DNA of 64,000 nucleotides from Bryobacterales bacterium. Its GTDB lineage: Bacteria; Acidobacteriota; Terriglobia; Bryobacterales; Bryobacteraceae. Made by a program: the position numbers and the translations under genes. The stretch is from positions 1-64,000 of the forward strand of contig JADLDI010000133.1 of assembly GCA_020846745.1 (NCBI GenBank), in the 5' to 3' direction. Under the pieces are notes generated by a model. That model ran no database searches, was not told the origin of the DNA, and saw nothing but the letters and a program-made list of their open reading frames with translations. Below are positions 34,377 through 43,293 of this stretch, one piece after another (positions within the stretch are counted from its first letter, which is position 1; every line of letters starts with the position of its first letter).

Positions 34377-35590
34377 GCGGTGAATTGCATCGCGGCGAAG
34401 CTGACCACGCTCTGTGGGTCGATCTGCCAGTGCTGGTAATTCAGCAGTTGCGCCTTGGCCGACGGTACGGCTTTCAGGAAAGTGTAGATCGGAGACGACC
34501 CGCACCATTTCAGATCGTCCTGATTCTCCTGCACCAGATCCCAGAATCCTCTTGAGTCGCCGGCTTCGATGCAGGCGATTCGTTCCTTATCGCGGACCGA
34601 CACTTCCAGCATCTCGGCCTGATACGCCTGCGCCGCAAACTGGTCGCCATACCGTCGGCCAATATGCGCCAGGTCGACCCCCAGTACCCAGGCAATCTCC
34701 GTTTCATGCTTGGCGTGAAGTTCGCCTAGCGACCCGAGAAAGCGGTTGACCGCGTCGTTGGCCTCAGGCGTGCCGCCCTCTACAATGCTGTTGGCGTACG
34801 GACCGCACAGGATCGGCAAGATCCGGATGTCGGGCCCGTATACGTATTGCAATAAGGCCACCTGAAACTCGATCGAATGCTCAGTGGCGTGGCAGTAGTC
34901 CTCCATTAGCACCGCCTCGGGCGCCTGCTCGGCCAGCCAGTCGACCAGCGCCGTTTCTGTCCGCGAGTCGCCCAGCGGCGTGCGAAACGGTTTGCGGGTC
35001 AGCCCGAACTTGTCGGCTTCGCCATAATGTGAGGTGCCGAGAACGACGAAAATCCGTTCCTTGTAGTCGGCAGGCAGCCGCCGGTAGGCGTGACGGTAGC
35101 TGTCCCAGCCGCCTTCGGGTGAGACGTGGGGCGCTGCGATTCCAATTAACCCCTTGGGCGCACCGTTAGGCTCTGGAGTGCCGATTTCTTCGGCGAACCA
35201 GCCGCGCATCTCCTCAGCGTCGTCCGGATACGCACTGCCGGCATGCGCGGGCAGCCGCACCGGAGCCTCGCGGAAAGCGGTATGGCGGGCGTCGCGCAAC
35301 TGCTCGTAGATCTCATTCTCGAGAAACCCGGCGTCGCTTAGTGAGTTGATAAGATGTGTTTCGAGTTGTCCCACTGAGATATCGCCGGTCAGGCGAACCA
35401 GCGCCTGGCGCAGGTCGAGGTCGTTCGACTGGCCGTCGAAGAACTGAAGCATCTCGACCAGCGCCGGTGGGATAATCAGGGTCGCGTCGGAATACTGGTA
35501 GGGATCGCGAATCAGAAGTCCAGGCCGGTCGGCGAGGGGGCTGGACATGAAGTCAAGGTTCATGCGCAAGCGCGGGAGCGTGTCGGACAT
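34373..35590 (-). CDS. MEMO-like (AmmeMemoRadiSam protein B) with an N-terminal extension
   Basis: A 405-residue protein whose C-terminal about 280 residues are a MEMO1-type metal-binding domain: GIAAPHVSPEGGW, VVLGTSHYGEADKFGL, CHATEHSIEFQVALLQYVYG and WVLGVDLAHIGRRYGDQF supply the conserved histidines. In human MEMO1 equivalent residues bind metal; bacterial ones are often beside AMMECR1 and radical SAM genes, which are absent here. The first about 100 residues (LRMNLDFMSSPLADRPGLLI, SATLIIPPALVEMLQFFDG) look like a PqqD-like winged-helix domain. Start ATG 35590 is preferred over a GTG two codons earlier because GAGAGATGATAG lies just before. Confidence 0.78.
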   Translation of the reverse strand: MSDTLPRLRMNLDFMSSPLADRPGLLIRDPYQYSDATLIIPPALVEMLQFFDGQSNDLDLRQALVRLTGDISVGQLETHLINSLSDAGFLENEIYEQLRDARHTAFREAPVRLPAHAGSAYPDDAEEMRGWFAEEIGTPEPNGAPKGLIGIAAPHVSPEGGWDSYRHAYRRLPADYKERIFVVLGTSHYGEADKFGLTRKPFRTPLGDSRTETALVDWLAEQAPEAVLMEDYCHATEHSIEFQVALLQYVYGPDIRILPILCGPYANSIVEGGTPEANDAVNRFLGSLGELHAKHETEIAWVLGVDLAHIGRRYGDQFAAQAYQAEMLEVSVRDKERIACIEAGDSRGFWDLVQENQDDLKWCGSSPIYTFLKAVPSAKAQLLNYQHWQIDPQSVVSFAAMQFTA

Positions 35591-35644
35591 GTGCACCTAT
35601 CATCTCTCAGACAGAGATTGGGCATGCGTTGCTACACTCGGGGG

Positions 35645-35938
35645 ATGCCGCAGAAGCTGTCTGATGCAGAACTAAGCACAGGGCTGGAAACCTTACCGGG
35701 ATGGGAACTGCGCAACGGAAAACTGCACCGGGAGTACCGGTTCGCGGACTTCACGTTCGCTTTCGGTTTCATGGCGACCTGCGCAACACACATCGAGAAA
35801 GTGAATCATCATCCGGAATGGCTGAACGTATGGAATCGTGTGACGGTGGATCTCATGACGCACGATGCCGGTGGCATCACAAACAAGGATATGGAATTGG
35901 CTTTGTTCCTCGAAACTGTCGCGGCGCGGTTCGTGTGA
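35645..35938 (+). CDS. Pterin-4a-carbinolamine dehydratase
   Basis: A 97-residue PCD/DCoH-family enzyme that dehydrates 4a-hydroxytetrahydropterin to recycle tetrahydrobiopterin-type cofactors. The signature HHPEWLNVWNRVTVDL with a downstream THDAGGITNKD is complete, as is LPGWELRNGKLHREY at the N-terminus. ATG 35645 lies seven bases after a TACACT -10 box, implying a leaderless message. The stop overlaps the next gene's GTG by four bases. No phenylalanine hydroxylase is in the window, so its role may be in molybdopterin or pterin recycling. Confidence 0.9.
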   Translation: MPQKLSDAELSTGLETLPGWELRNGKLHREYRFADFTFAFGFMATCATHIEKVNHHPEWLNVWNRVTVDLMTHDAGGITNKDMELALFLETVAARFV

Positions 35939-38268
35939 CGGCAGCGTTCGCCCTGATAGCCGGCTTCGCGTTCGCGCAAACCACGCACTCGCAAGCCACC
36001 CAATACGGTGGCGCTGCCGACATCGATGCCGCGATCCAACAAGCGATCGCCGATGACGAAATGCCCGGTGCGGTGTTGATGATCGGCCGGCCGGGCCAGG
36101 TGCTCTACACCAACGTATACGGTAATCGGGCGCTCGTGTCGTCCAAAGAACCGATGACCGTCGACACCGTGTTCGACATCGCATCTCTGACGAAGGTTGT
36201 CTCCACCACTTCCGCCATAATGAAGCTCTTCGAGCAGGGACGTGTGCGCTTGAGCGATCCCGTTACGAAATACTTGCCCGACTTCCAAGCAGGTAAGAGC
36301 GAGATCACGGTCAGGCAATTACTCACTCATTTCTCCGGTCTGCGGCCCGACGTCGATCTGCAGCCCGAGTGGACCGGATATGAGACCGGGATCAAAAAAG
36401 CGCTAATGGATGTTCCCGTGGCCGGTCCAGGTGAAAGATTCATCTATAGCGATATTAATTTCCTCCTACTCGGAGAAATGGTCCGGCGGCTTTCAGGCCG
36501 GCCCTTGAACGAATTCGTGGAAGCCGAGGTGTTTGCGCCGCTCGGAATGAAATACACCCGGTATTTACCCCCGGCCGAATGGAGAGACAGAATTGCTCCG
36601 ACCGAAAAGATGCGTGGGCAGCCGTTCCCGCTGCGCGGAATTGTGCACGACCCCACCGCACGGTTCATGGGCGGCGTGGCCGGGCATGCGGGCCTGTTCA
36701 GCACCGCGGCTGACCTGTCGCGCTTCGCCCAAATGATGCTGAATTTCGGCGAATTCGATGGCGTGCGCGTCTTCCGCGAGCCGACAGTTAGGAAATTTAC
36801 CGAACGCGCGTCGCCCGCCAACCAGACCTTGCTGCGAGCCTTGGGTTGGGATATGGATACCCGGTTTTCCGCGCCGCGCGGCGAACTGTTCCCGTTAGGG
36901 TCGTACGGCCATACCGGATTCACAGGTACATCAATGTGGATCGATCCCGCTTCAAAAACCTATGTCATTCTGCTGACCAATTCCGTGCATCCGCGCGTCA
37001 GGCCGGCCATCAGCTCTTTGCGCGCCCGCATTGCCACCGTCGCGGCCGCCCAGGCGGGCTACGCGCTGCCCGGCACGATTCTCACCACCTATAACGAGAC
37101 ACAAATCGGTATGCGTCTCGCCGCGGCGCGCAATGGCGCGGTACTGAATGGAATCGACGTTCTCGCGCACGACGGCTTCCGTGCCTTGCAGGGCAAACGC
37201 GTTGGCGTCATTACGAATCACACCGGCTTAACGCGCGACGGCAAACGCAATATCGATGTCATGGTTGCGGCGGGAATCGACGTGAAGGCGCTGTTCTCCC
37301 CGGAGCACGGCCTCGCCGGGAAAGAGGACCATGAGAATGTCAAAAATTCCGTCGACGCCGCCACGCGAATTCCCGTCTATAGCCTTTACCAGGGCGAAAA
37401 CCGGCGGCCCTCGCGGGAGCGGCTCCAGGAGCTTGATGTTCTTGTATTCGACATTCAGGATATTGGCGCACGATTTTATACATACTTAAGTACTCTCCTG
37501 AATGCCATGGAGGAAGCGGCGAAGGTCCGTCTTCCCGTAATGATCCTCGACCGGCCGAACCCCATCACCGGAGTCCGCGTCGAGGGACCCATGCTCCAGC
37601 CCGGTGAAGAGAGCTTTGTCGGCTGCTGCTACCTGCCGGTCCGTCATGGGATGACGCTCGGGGAGTTAGGAAATTTACTTAATAGCGAGAAAAACCTGGG
37701 GGTAAAGCTCGAAGTCGTCAAAATGCAGGGGTGGCAGCGCGGAGACTGGTTCGATTCGACGGGATTGCGCTGGATCGATCCGTCCCCCAATATGCGCAGC
37801 CTCTCAGCCGCGCTGCTCTATCCGGGTGTGGCGCTGCTTGAGTACTCGAAGAACTATTCGGTGGGCCGCGGAACACCGACGCCCTTTGAGCAAGTAGGGG
37901 CTCCCTGGATGGACGGCAGGGAACTCGCCCACTATTTGAACGGCAGAGGAATAGCTGGAGTTCGGGTGTATGCGACGCGCTTTCGCCCGGAATCGTCAAA
38001 TCTCGCCAAACTGGAAATCGACGGTGTCCGATTTGTCGTCACCGAGCGCGACGTATTCTCACCCGTCGCGTTCGGGCTCGAACTGGCCGGCGCGTTAGGT
38101 AAACTATACCCGGGGAAGATCGACCTGCCAACCAACCGGCGATTGATTGGTAACCAAAGCGTTATCAATGCTTTGGCGAAAGCAGAAGATCCCCGGACGA
38201 TTGTTCAGAACCTCCAGGACAGCCTCGACCAGTTCCTGAAGGTTCGCCAGAAATATCTACTCTATTGA
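35935..38268 (+). CDS. Fused serine-hydrolase amidase and NamZ-type exo-N-acetylmuramidase (DUF1343)
   Basis: A 777-residue protein starting at GTG 35935 (GTGA overlap with the dehydratase gene) with a signal peptide (TAAFALIAGFAFAQ). Residues about 30-395 are a PF00144 serine hydrolase: S84-x-x-K87 in IASLTKVVS, YSD in FIYSDINFL, HTG in GHTGFTGTS. Residues about 405-777 are DUF1343/NamZ: GKRVGVITNHTGLTRDG, LFSPEHGLAGKEDHEN, LVFDIQDIGARFYTYLST and LDRPNPITG. In Bacillus the separate proteins AmiE (serine-hydrolase amidase) and NamZ (exo-muramidase) act in turn on peptidoglycan fragments, so this fusion probably releases the peptide and MurNAc from muropeptides in the periplasm. Confidence 0.85.
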   Translation: MTAAFALIAGFAFAQTTHSQATQYGGAADIDAAIQQAIADDEMPGAVLMIGRPGQVLYTNVYGNRALVSSKEPMTVDTVFDIASLTKVVSTTSAIMKLFEQGRVRLSDPVTKYLPDFQAGKSEITVRQLLTHFSGLRPDVDLQPEWTGYETGIKKALMDVPVAGPGERFIYSDINFLLLGEMVRRLSGRPLNEFVEAEVFAPLGMKYTRYLPPAEWRDRIAPTEKMRGQPFPLRGIVHDPTARFMGGVAGHAGLFSTAADLSRFAQMMLNFGEFDGVRVFREPTVRKFTERASPANQTLLRALGWDMDTRFSAPRGELFPLGSYGHTGFTGTSMWIDPASKTYVILLTNSVHPRVRPAISSLRARIATVAAAQAGYALPGTILTTYNETQIGMRLAAARNGAVLNGIDVLAHDGFRALQGKRVGVITNHTGLTRDGKRNIDVMVAAGIDVKALFSPEHGLAGKEDHENVKNSVDAATRIPVYSLYQGENRRPSRERLQELDVLVFDIQDIGARFYTYLSTLLNAMEEAAKVRLPVMILDRPNPITGVRVEGPMLQPGEESFVGCCYLPVRHGMTLGELGNLLNSEKNLGVKLEVVKMQGWQRGDWFDSTGLRWIDPSPNMRSLSAALLYPGVALLEYSKNYSVGRGTPTPFEQVGAPWMDGRELAHYLNGRGIAGVRVYATRFRPESSNLAKLEIDGVRFVVTERDVFSPVAFGLELAGALGKLYPGKIDLPTNRRLIGNQSVINALAKAEDPRTIVQNLQDSLDQFLKVRQKYLLY

Positions 38269-38272
38269 TCCG

Positions 38273-38476
38273 TTACTCCTGTTTGCCAGGTGCTTTTCCA
38301 TTCTTCGTCACCACCTGCTTCTGTTTGGCCTCACGCTTGCGCGCCTCCGTCAGCCAGGCCGGAGGACGGCCACGGCGTTTGCCTTGCCCTTGCGCAAGGC
38401 GCTCGAGCGTTAAAATGGCTTCCTCAATTTGCTCTCTTTCCTGGCGGAGTTCGGCCAGCATTTTTGCTACGTCCAT
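38273..38476 (-). CDS. Small basic coiled-coil protein with a GRP AT-hook-like tail
   Basis: A 67-residue protein. ATG 38476 is supported by AGGAG eight bases upstream. The N-terminal half (MDVAKMLAELRQEREQIEEA) is an amphipathic helix suited to coiled-coil pairing; the C-terminal half is very basic with KRRGRPPAWL, an AT-hook-like element that could touch the DNA minor groove. Small proteins of this type are frequent in acidobacteria; function unknown. It converges on the NamZ fusion gene with four bases between. Confidence 0.7.
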   Translation of the reverse strand: MDVAKMLAELRQEREQIEEAILTLERLAQGQGKRRGRPPAWLTEARKREAKQKQVVTKNGKAPGKQE

Positions 38477-38672
38477 CGTGGATCTCCTGGGTATGATAGG
38501 CTTGGGCATCGCAATTGGGTCGGCTCGTTCGGAATTCAGAACACAAACAAGCTCAACGATTCTCCCGTAGCCGTTTATAACGTATTATCTTGATGGTTTC
38601 AAGGGTTGTTGTTCTGAAAACGGAACAAAACCTTCGTACTAGCCGTCCCGAAATGCTCGGGATAGGCGCCAC

Positions 38673-40019
38673 TCAGACTTTTCGCACTGCCGCTGAGCGC
38701 TTCCAATATACATAGAACGGGATACCCGCAAAAATCAAGAGTAAACCCAGGATTGATTCGCGCGGCGACTCAATCAGCGTGTTCCCCAGAAGTGCAACAG
38801 CCACAAGCACAAACAGGATCGGCACCACCGGATAGCCCACTGTCCGGTACGGCCGCGGCAGGTCCGGTCGCTTGAAACGAAGCACGATTACGGACGCTGT
38901 CGCCAAAGCGTACAAAATCCAACTGGCGAAAATTACATATGTGAACAATTGCTCATAGCGGCCGCTCAGCACAAGCAGCGCCGACCACGCGCTCAGCGCC
39001 AGAATCGATGCCGCAGGCGTGTGATAGTTGGCGTGAACGTGGCCCAGCGCCCGAAAGAACAGCCCGTCGCGGCTCATGGCATAGGGTACGCGCGAGCCGG
39101 AAAGGATAGAGCCGTTAATGGCGGCGAACATCGAGATCATCGCGGCCACCGAAACGGCAGCCGCGCCCCAATCCCCGAACACCTTGCTCATCGCCGCGCC
39201 CGCGACGCGATTGCTCGCAGCCACCTCGCCGGCATTCAGCAAATAGAAATACGCAACATTAGTGCCCAGGTACAGCGCGATCACAAGCGCCGTTCCCGCC
39301 GTGAGCGCCAGCGGAAGGTTCCGTTGAGGCTGCTTGATTTCACTGGCCACCATGGTGACGTTGTTCCAGCCGTCGTAGGCCCACAGTGCGGCCACCATCG
39401 CGGCAAAGAATCCGGACAGCCCTCCTACCGCCGGTATGGCTGTCTTGAAATTCCCGGGGTTGCCTGCAACCGAAGAGATGCCTGCCAGGATAATCGCGAG
39501 AATGCAGCCGACCTTAACTACCGTGACCGCGATCTGCACGCCGCCTCCCCATTTGACCCCGAAAAAGTTCAATATTCCGAGCCCGACGATCACTCCGATC
39601 GCCGCAAGTTGCCCGATCCGGATCTCAATCCACGATGAGGCGTAGAGTGTGCCTTCAAGCGAGGGGTAAAAATTGGCCAGGTAGTAGAAAAAACCGGTGG
39701 CCAGCGTGGCAACCGATCCGCTCTTGGCCACCCATAATTGCGTCCAGCCATAAATAAAGCCGAAAAAGGGCCCGTATGCCTCGCGCAGGTAGACATATTC
39801 ACCGCCCGCTTCAGACATCGCCGCGGCCAATTCGGCGTAGGTAAGCGCGCCGGCCAGCGAAAGCAGGCCCGCGGCGATCCAGACCAGGAAAACCATTTCC
39901 ACCGAACCGACTTTCTGGATCATTGTCTTCGGCACCAGGAAAATCCCGCTGCCGATCACCGTCCCGACGACAATCGATGCGGCGCCCCAGACGCCTAAGT
40001 CCCGGCGTAGCTCAGCCAT
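38673..40019 (-). CDS. APC-superfamily amino acid permease
   Basis: A 448-residue inner-membrane transporter with about 12 predicted helices. It starts with the APC hallmark LGVWGAASIVVGTVIGSGIF, where the unwound first helix binds the substrate backbone, and has TYAELAAAMSEAGGEYVY, GWNNVTMVASEIKQP and the conserved tail RFKRPDLPRPYRTVGYP. It most resembles LAT-type exchangers. The specificity is not visible. Its ATG overlaps the stop of the upstream sodium symporter by eight bases, so the two are in one operon. Confidence 0.9.
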   Translation of the reverse strand: MAELRRDLGVWGAASIVVGTVIGSGIFLVPKTMIQKVGSVEMVFLVWIAAGLLSLAGALTYAELAAAMSEAGGEYVYLREAYGPFFGFIYGWTQLWVAKSGSVATLATGFFYYLANFYPSLEGTLYASSWIEIRIGQLAAIGVIVGLGILNFFGVKWGGGVQIAVTVVKVGCILAIILAGISSVAGNPGNFKTAIPAVGGLSGFFAAMVAALWAYDGWNNVTMVASEIKQPQRNLPLALTAGTALVIALYLGTNVAYFYLLNAGEVAASNRVAGAAMSKVFGDWGAAAVSVAAMISMFAAINGSILSGSRVPYAMSRDGLFFRALGHVHANYHTPAASILALSAWSALLVLSGRYEQLFTYVIFASWILYALATASVIVLRFKRPDLPRPYRTVGYPVVPILFVLVAVALLGNTLIESPRESILGLLLIFAGIPFYVYWKRSAAVRKV

Positions 40020-41463
40020 TCCCTTCCTCCCTCAGCGCCAGCGAAACCACGTACGCCGACGCAAACGTAGCAGACGTTCCGATCAGGACGTACCATGTCC
40101 ACGCAATCGGAGTAGCAAACCGGACGAACAACATCACCGCCAGCCCTGTCACCATGCCGGCCATGGCCGCCTTTTCTTGCACACGGCGTGTCAGCACTCC
40201 CAGCAAAAACACGCCCAACAGTGCCCCGTAAACAACGGAAGCGATCGACAGCCCGGCCTCGAGCACAGACTTGATTCCCTGCGCCACGATTGCGATCGCA
40301 AACAAAACCGCGCCCCAGAGCAGCGTCGTCCGGCGCGCCAGGGCAAGCCACTGTTCGTCGGTGCGGTGCGAGTGCCTCGCCGCGGGCTTCAGAAAGTCCA
40401 TCACCGTGGTAGAGGCTAGCGAGTTCAGCGCCGCGCTCAGGTTCGACATGGCGGCCGCGAGAATCGCCGCGATCACCAGTCCGGCGATCCCCGGCGGCAG
40501 GTTGCGCCAGATAAAGTCCGGATAAATGCGATCCGGCGGATTGGGTGGCGCCATGCCCGTGTCCCGGTAGTACACAAACAGGATCGCTCCAATCAACAGG
40601 AATAACGAAAACTGGAAAAAGATGACAAACCAGCTCGCGAACAACGCCGTGCGGCTTTCGCTCTGCGAACGCGCCGCCAGCAGCCGCTGCACCATCAACT
40701 GCTCCGTGCCGTGGCTCGCCGTCGTCAGAAAACACCCGCCGATCACGCCCGCCCAGAAGGTGTACGTTTTCGAAAAGAACCCGAGCGTCGGTTCGAAGCC
40801 GAAATCGAAAATGTGGAACTTCCCCGCCGCCCCAGCGACGTCCACCACATGCGGCCAACCGCCCGGAATCTGCTTGAGAATGACAAACAGGCTGACGATC
40901 GCCCCGCCGACGTACAGAACCATTTGGATGACGTCCGTCCAGATCACCGCCGTCATCCCGCCTTCGAAAGTGTAAAAAAGCGTGAGGCAAACAATGATCA
41001 GGATCGACCATACCTCTCCCGTGCCAAGCACGATCGAGATGACAATCGAGATGGCGAACACCCTTACCCCTTCCGCCAGCGCACGAAGAATAAGGAAGAG
41101 TCCCGCCGTCAGCCGGCGGATCCGAAGGCCGAACCGGCGCTGCATCAGTTCGTACGCCGTGAACATCTCCCCGCGGAAGTAGTGCGGCAGCAGCAAAGTG
41201 GAGATGACGATACGCGCCAACAGGTAGCCCATCACCACCTGCAGAAAGCCCATATTGCCGTTAAAGGAGATCGCAGGCGTGCCTATTACGGTTAGCGTTG
41301 ACGTTTCCGCCGAAACGATCGAGAACGCGATCGCCCACCAGGGCGTGTTCCGTCCACCCAGAAAGTAGTCGCGCAGCGACCGTTGCGAACTCTTGAACCG
41401 CGCACCGAACACTGTGATGCCGATCAGGTACAGGACGATCACACTGATGTCGACAACATGCAT
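40012..41463 (-). CDS. Sodium:solute symporter (SSS family)
   Basis: A 483-residue membrane transporter of the SSS family with about 13 helices. ATG 41463 is used (GGAG six bases ahead) because the protein then starts at the first helix, VDISVIVLYLIGITVFG. Landmarks: SLRDYFLGGRNTPWWAIAFS, SAETSTLTVIGTPA (sodium-site helix), YTFEGGMTAVIWTDVIQ, and AAAMSNLSAALNSLASTTVMDF with the family's Na+-binding serine/threonines. Likely imports a sugar, amino acid or carboxylate with Na+. First gene of the two-gene transporter operon. Confidence 0.9.
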   Translation of the reverse strand: MHVVDISVIVLYLIGITVFGARFKSSQRSLRDYFLGGRNTPWWAIAFSIVSAETSTLTVIGTPAISFNGNMGFLQVVMGYLLARIVISTLLLPHYFRGEMFTAYELMQRRFGLRIRRLTAGLFLILRALAEGVRVFAISIVISIVLGTGEVWSILIIVCLTLFYTFEGGMTAVIWTDVIQMVLYVGGAIVSLFVILKQIPGGWPHVVDVAGAAGKFHIFDFGFEPTLGFFSKTYTFWAGVIGGCFLTTASHGTEQLMVQRLLAARSQSESRTALFASWFVIFFQFSLFLLIGAILFVYYRDTGMAPPNPPDRIYPDFIWRNLPPGIAGLVIAAILAAAMSNLSAALNSLASTTVMDFLKPAARHSHRTDEQWLALARRTTLLWGAVLFAIAIVAQGIKSVLEAGLSIASVVYGALLGVFLLGVLTRRVQEKAAMAGMVTGLAVMLFVRFATPIAWTWYVLIGTSATFASAYVVSLALREEGNG

Positions 41464-41598
41464 GCGGACTCCGGGGGATTGTAGCACGGCCCTTCCGCTC
41501 AGCCGCCTCAAAAACAAAGCAAATGTTGGAACGCGGGAACACGATCGGTGGTTCCGGCATCTAATGCTTCAGATGAGAGTTACCCTTACTCTCTTTGG

Positions 41599-41627
41599 TT
41601 GCACGCGGTTGTGCGTTCCGTTATACT
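41599..41627 (+). promoter_or_regulatory. Sigma70-type promoter upstream of the TPR-like gene
   Basis: TTGCAC (41599-41604), a 17-base spacer and TATACT (41622-41627) form a good promoter. Transcription should start around 41634, leaving about 95 bases of leader before the GTG at 41729. It lies in the 265-base divergent gap with the symporter; the rest of the gap shows only a short GAGAG/CTCTC dyad (41574-41594). Confidence 0.6.
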
Positions 41628-41728
41628 CCGCAGAAGCGGGAACAATCCTGCAAGGCGTGTGTTTTTCACATCCGGAATAATCGCGATCGTAAAGCAATAC
41701 TGGAAAATCGATCCCCAGGAGGCGTGGA

Positions 41729-43051
41729 GTGGTTTTTAAGCCCTATCCCAAGCTAGTAGCGTCATTGGCCGTGGCCGTGCTCGGTGGCATGATGGCGCTG
41801 GTTCCGGCAGTAGCGCCGGCGCAGGAAAAGAAGGAAAAGAAAGTTAAGGATCAGGCCGAGTACGACGTTTTCACCGCGGCTAGCAACGCTGTGAAGGCCG
41901 GCGATTGGGCCAAAGCCAACCAACTGCTGCTGCAGTGGAAAGAAAAGTATCCGGAATCCGACTATAAGGAAGACCGGCAGCTGATGATCGTCACCAGCTA
42001 TCAGAACCTGCGTCAGGGCGACAAAATGTGGGAGGCCACGCGCGACCTGCTCGCCATGAATCCCAAGAGCCTTCCCGGCCTGTTCTTCATGACCACGCTC
42101 ACCATCAGCCTCAACAATCCGGCTCCTGAGCGGTTGGAAGCCGGCGAAAAAGCGGCCCGTGGATTGATCGACAACTTAGACACCTTCTTCGATCCGGCGA
42201 AGAAACCCGCCGGCGCGAGCGACGCCCAACTCGCCGCCGAGCGGTTGCAGATGGAGACTACGGCTCGCAAAACGCTGGGCTGGATCGCCATGACCCGCAA
42301 AGATAACGAAAAGGCGGAAAAGGAATTCAGCGACCTGCTGAAGGCCAACCCGAATGCCGGCGGCCAGATCTCCTACTGGCTCGGCACCGTGATGTTGCAG
42401 CAGAAGAAGCCCGAAAAGCAGGTGCCCGCGTTGTGGCACTTCGCCCGCGCGGCCTACTTCGATAAAGGCGAGTCGCTCACGGCCGAAGGTAAGAAGCAGT
42501 TGCAGGCCTTCCTCGAGCGCAACTACAGCAACTATCACGGCAGCAAGGAAGGTTTGAAGGAATTAATCGATGGCGCGCTCGCCAATCCCTTCCCGCCCGA
42601 GAACTTCAAGATCGAGTCGGCCCAGGAACGCGCGATTCGTGAGGAAGAAGAGATGAAGGCAAAAGACCCGCAGAAGGCGCTGTGGCTTGGCGTCAAAAAG
42701 GAACTGGCGGGTCCCGATGGTCCAAAGTATTTTGCTGAGCACCTCAAGGGCAATGCGTTGCCGAAGCTCAAGGGTAAGGTGGTTTCGGCAACTCCCGCCG
42801 CCCGGCCGAAGGAAGTTGTGGTGGCCATCTCCACTGACGACAATGCCGAAATAAAGCTCAAGCTCGATGCGCCGTTTGCCTCCAAGGCCGATCCCGGTAC
42901 CGTGATCGAGTTCGAAGGTGGCGTTGCTTCCGACTTCTCGCCCGATCCGTTCATGCTGACGCTCGATCAGGAAAAAGAAAAGGTCACCGGCTGGCCCGCT
43001 CCGGCGCGCCCGGCCGCAGCTCCGAAGAGAGCGGTCGGCAAGAAGAAGTAA
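41729..43051 (+). CDS. Secreted TPR-like repeat protein
   Basis: A 440-residue exported protein starting at GTG 41729, chosen for a consensus AGGAGG at 41717-41722. The leader (PKLVASLAVAVLGGMMALVP...) ends near APAQ. Residues about 45-270 look like tetratricopeptide helices (KAGDWAKANQLLLQWKEKYP, DNEKAEKEFSDLLKANPNAG), and the C-terminus is a beta-rich region with a basic KK tail. It is an abundant-style periplasmic protein typical of acidobacteria; partner unknown. Confidence 0.8.
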   Translation: MVFKPYPKLVASLAVAVLGGMMALVPAVAPAQEKKEKKVKDQAEYDVFTAASNAVKAGDWAKANQLLLQWKEKYPESDYKEDRQLMIVTSYQNLRQGDKMWEATRDLLAMNPKSLPGLFFMTTLTISLNNPAPERLEAGEKAARGLIDNLDTFFDPAKKPAGASDAQLAAERLQMETTARKTLGWIAMTRKDNEKAEKEFSDLLKANPNAGGQISYWLGTVMLQQKKPEKQVPALWHFARAAYFDKGESLTAEGKKQLQAFLERNYSNYHGSKEGLKELIDGALANPFPPENFKIESAQERAIREEEEMKAKDPQKALWLGVKKELAGPDGPKYFAEHLKGNALPKLKGKVVSATPAARPKEVVVAISTDDNAEIKLKLDAPFASKADPGTVIEFEGGVASDFSPDPFMLTLDQEKEKVTGWPAPARPAAAPKRAVGKKK

Positions 43052-43074
43052 GCAGTCAATCTCAACAGTTGCTC

Positions 43075-43112
43075 AAAGGCGGTCCGTCACACGGGCCGCC
43101 TTTCGTGTTTTG
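43075..43112 (+). terminator. Intrinsic terminator after the TPR-like gene
   Basis: AAAGGCGGTCC (43075-43085) pairs with GGGCCGCCTTT (43093-43103) with one wobble, followed by CGTGTTTT, 24 bases after the stop. Confidence 0.8.
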
Positions 43113-43237
43113 CGGCCGCCTTTTGGGGACGAATAGATTGTTTCAATACCCCGAATAAATATTTCTGAGTTCCGCCATGACAGGCAAACACGAGATGATG
43201 ACAGGTAGTCGCTTGCCGCACCTGTTTCCGAGTGCGC

Positions 43238-43293
43238 CCTCTGGCTCCGGCAAGCCATTGGAAGCAAGCAGCATCTAACCGAGCCGCGACCGC
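43238..43293. repeat. Dispersed 56-base repeat, copy 1
   Basis: This segment, from CCTCTGGCTCCGGCAA to GCCGCGACCGC, matches 55189-55244 over 56 bases without gaps and with five mismatches. It lies in the 430-base gap between the TPR-like gene and amtB and leads directly into the 41-base direct repeats. Nothing in it is coding. Confidence 0.7.

Noticed and set aside
38649-38668. Small TCCCGA/TCGGGA hairpin as terminator of the permease gene
   Set aside because: The stem has only six pairs and no T-run follows on the minus strand.
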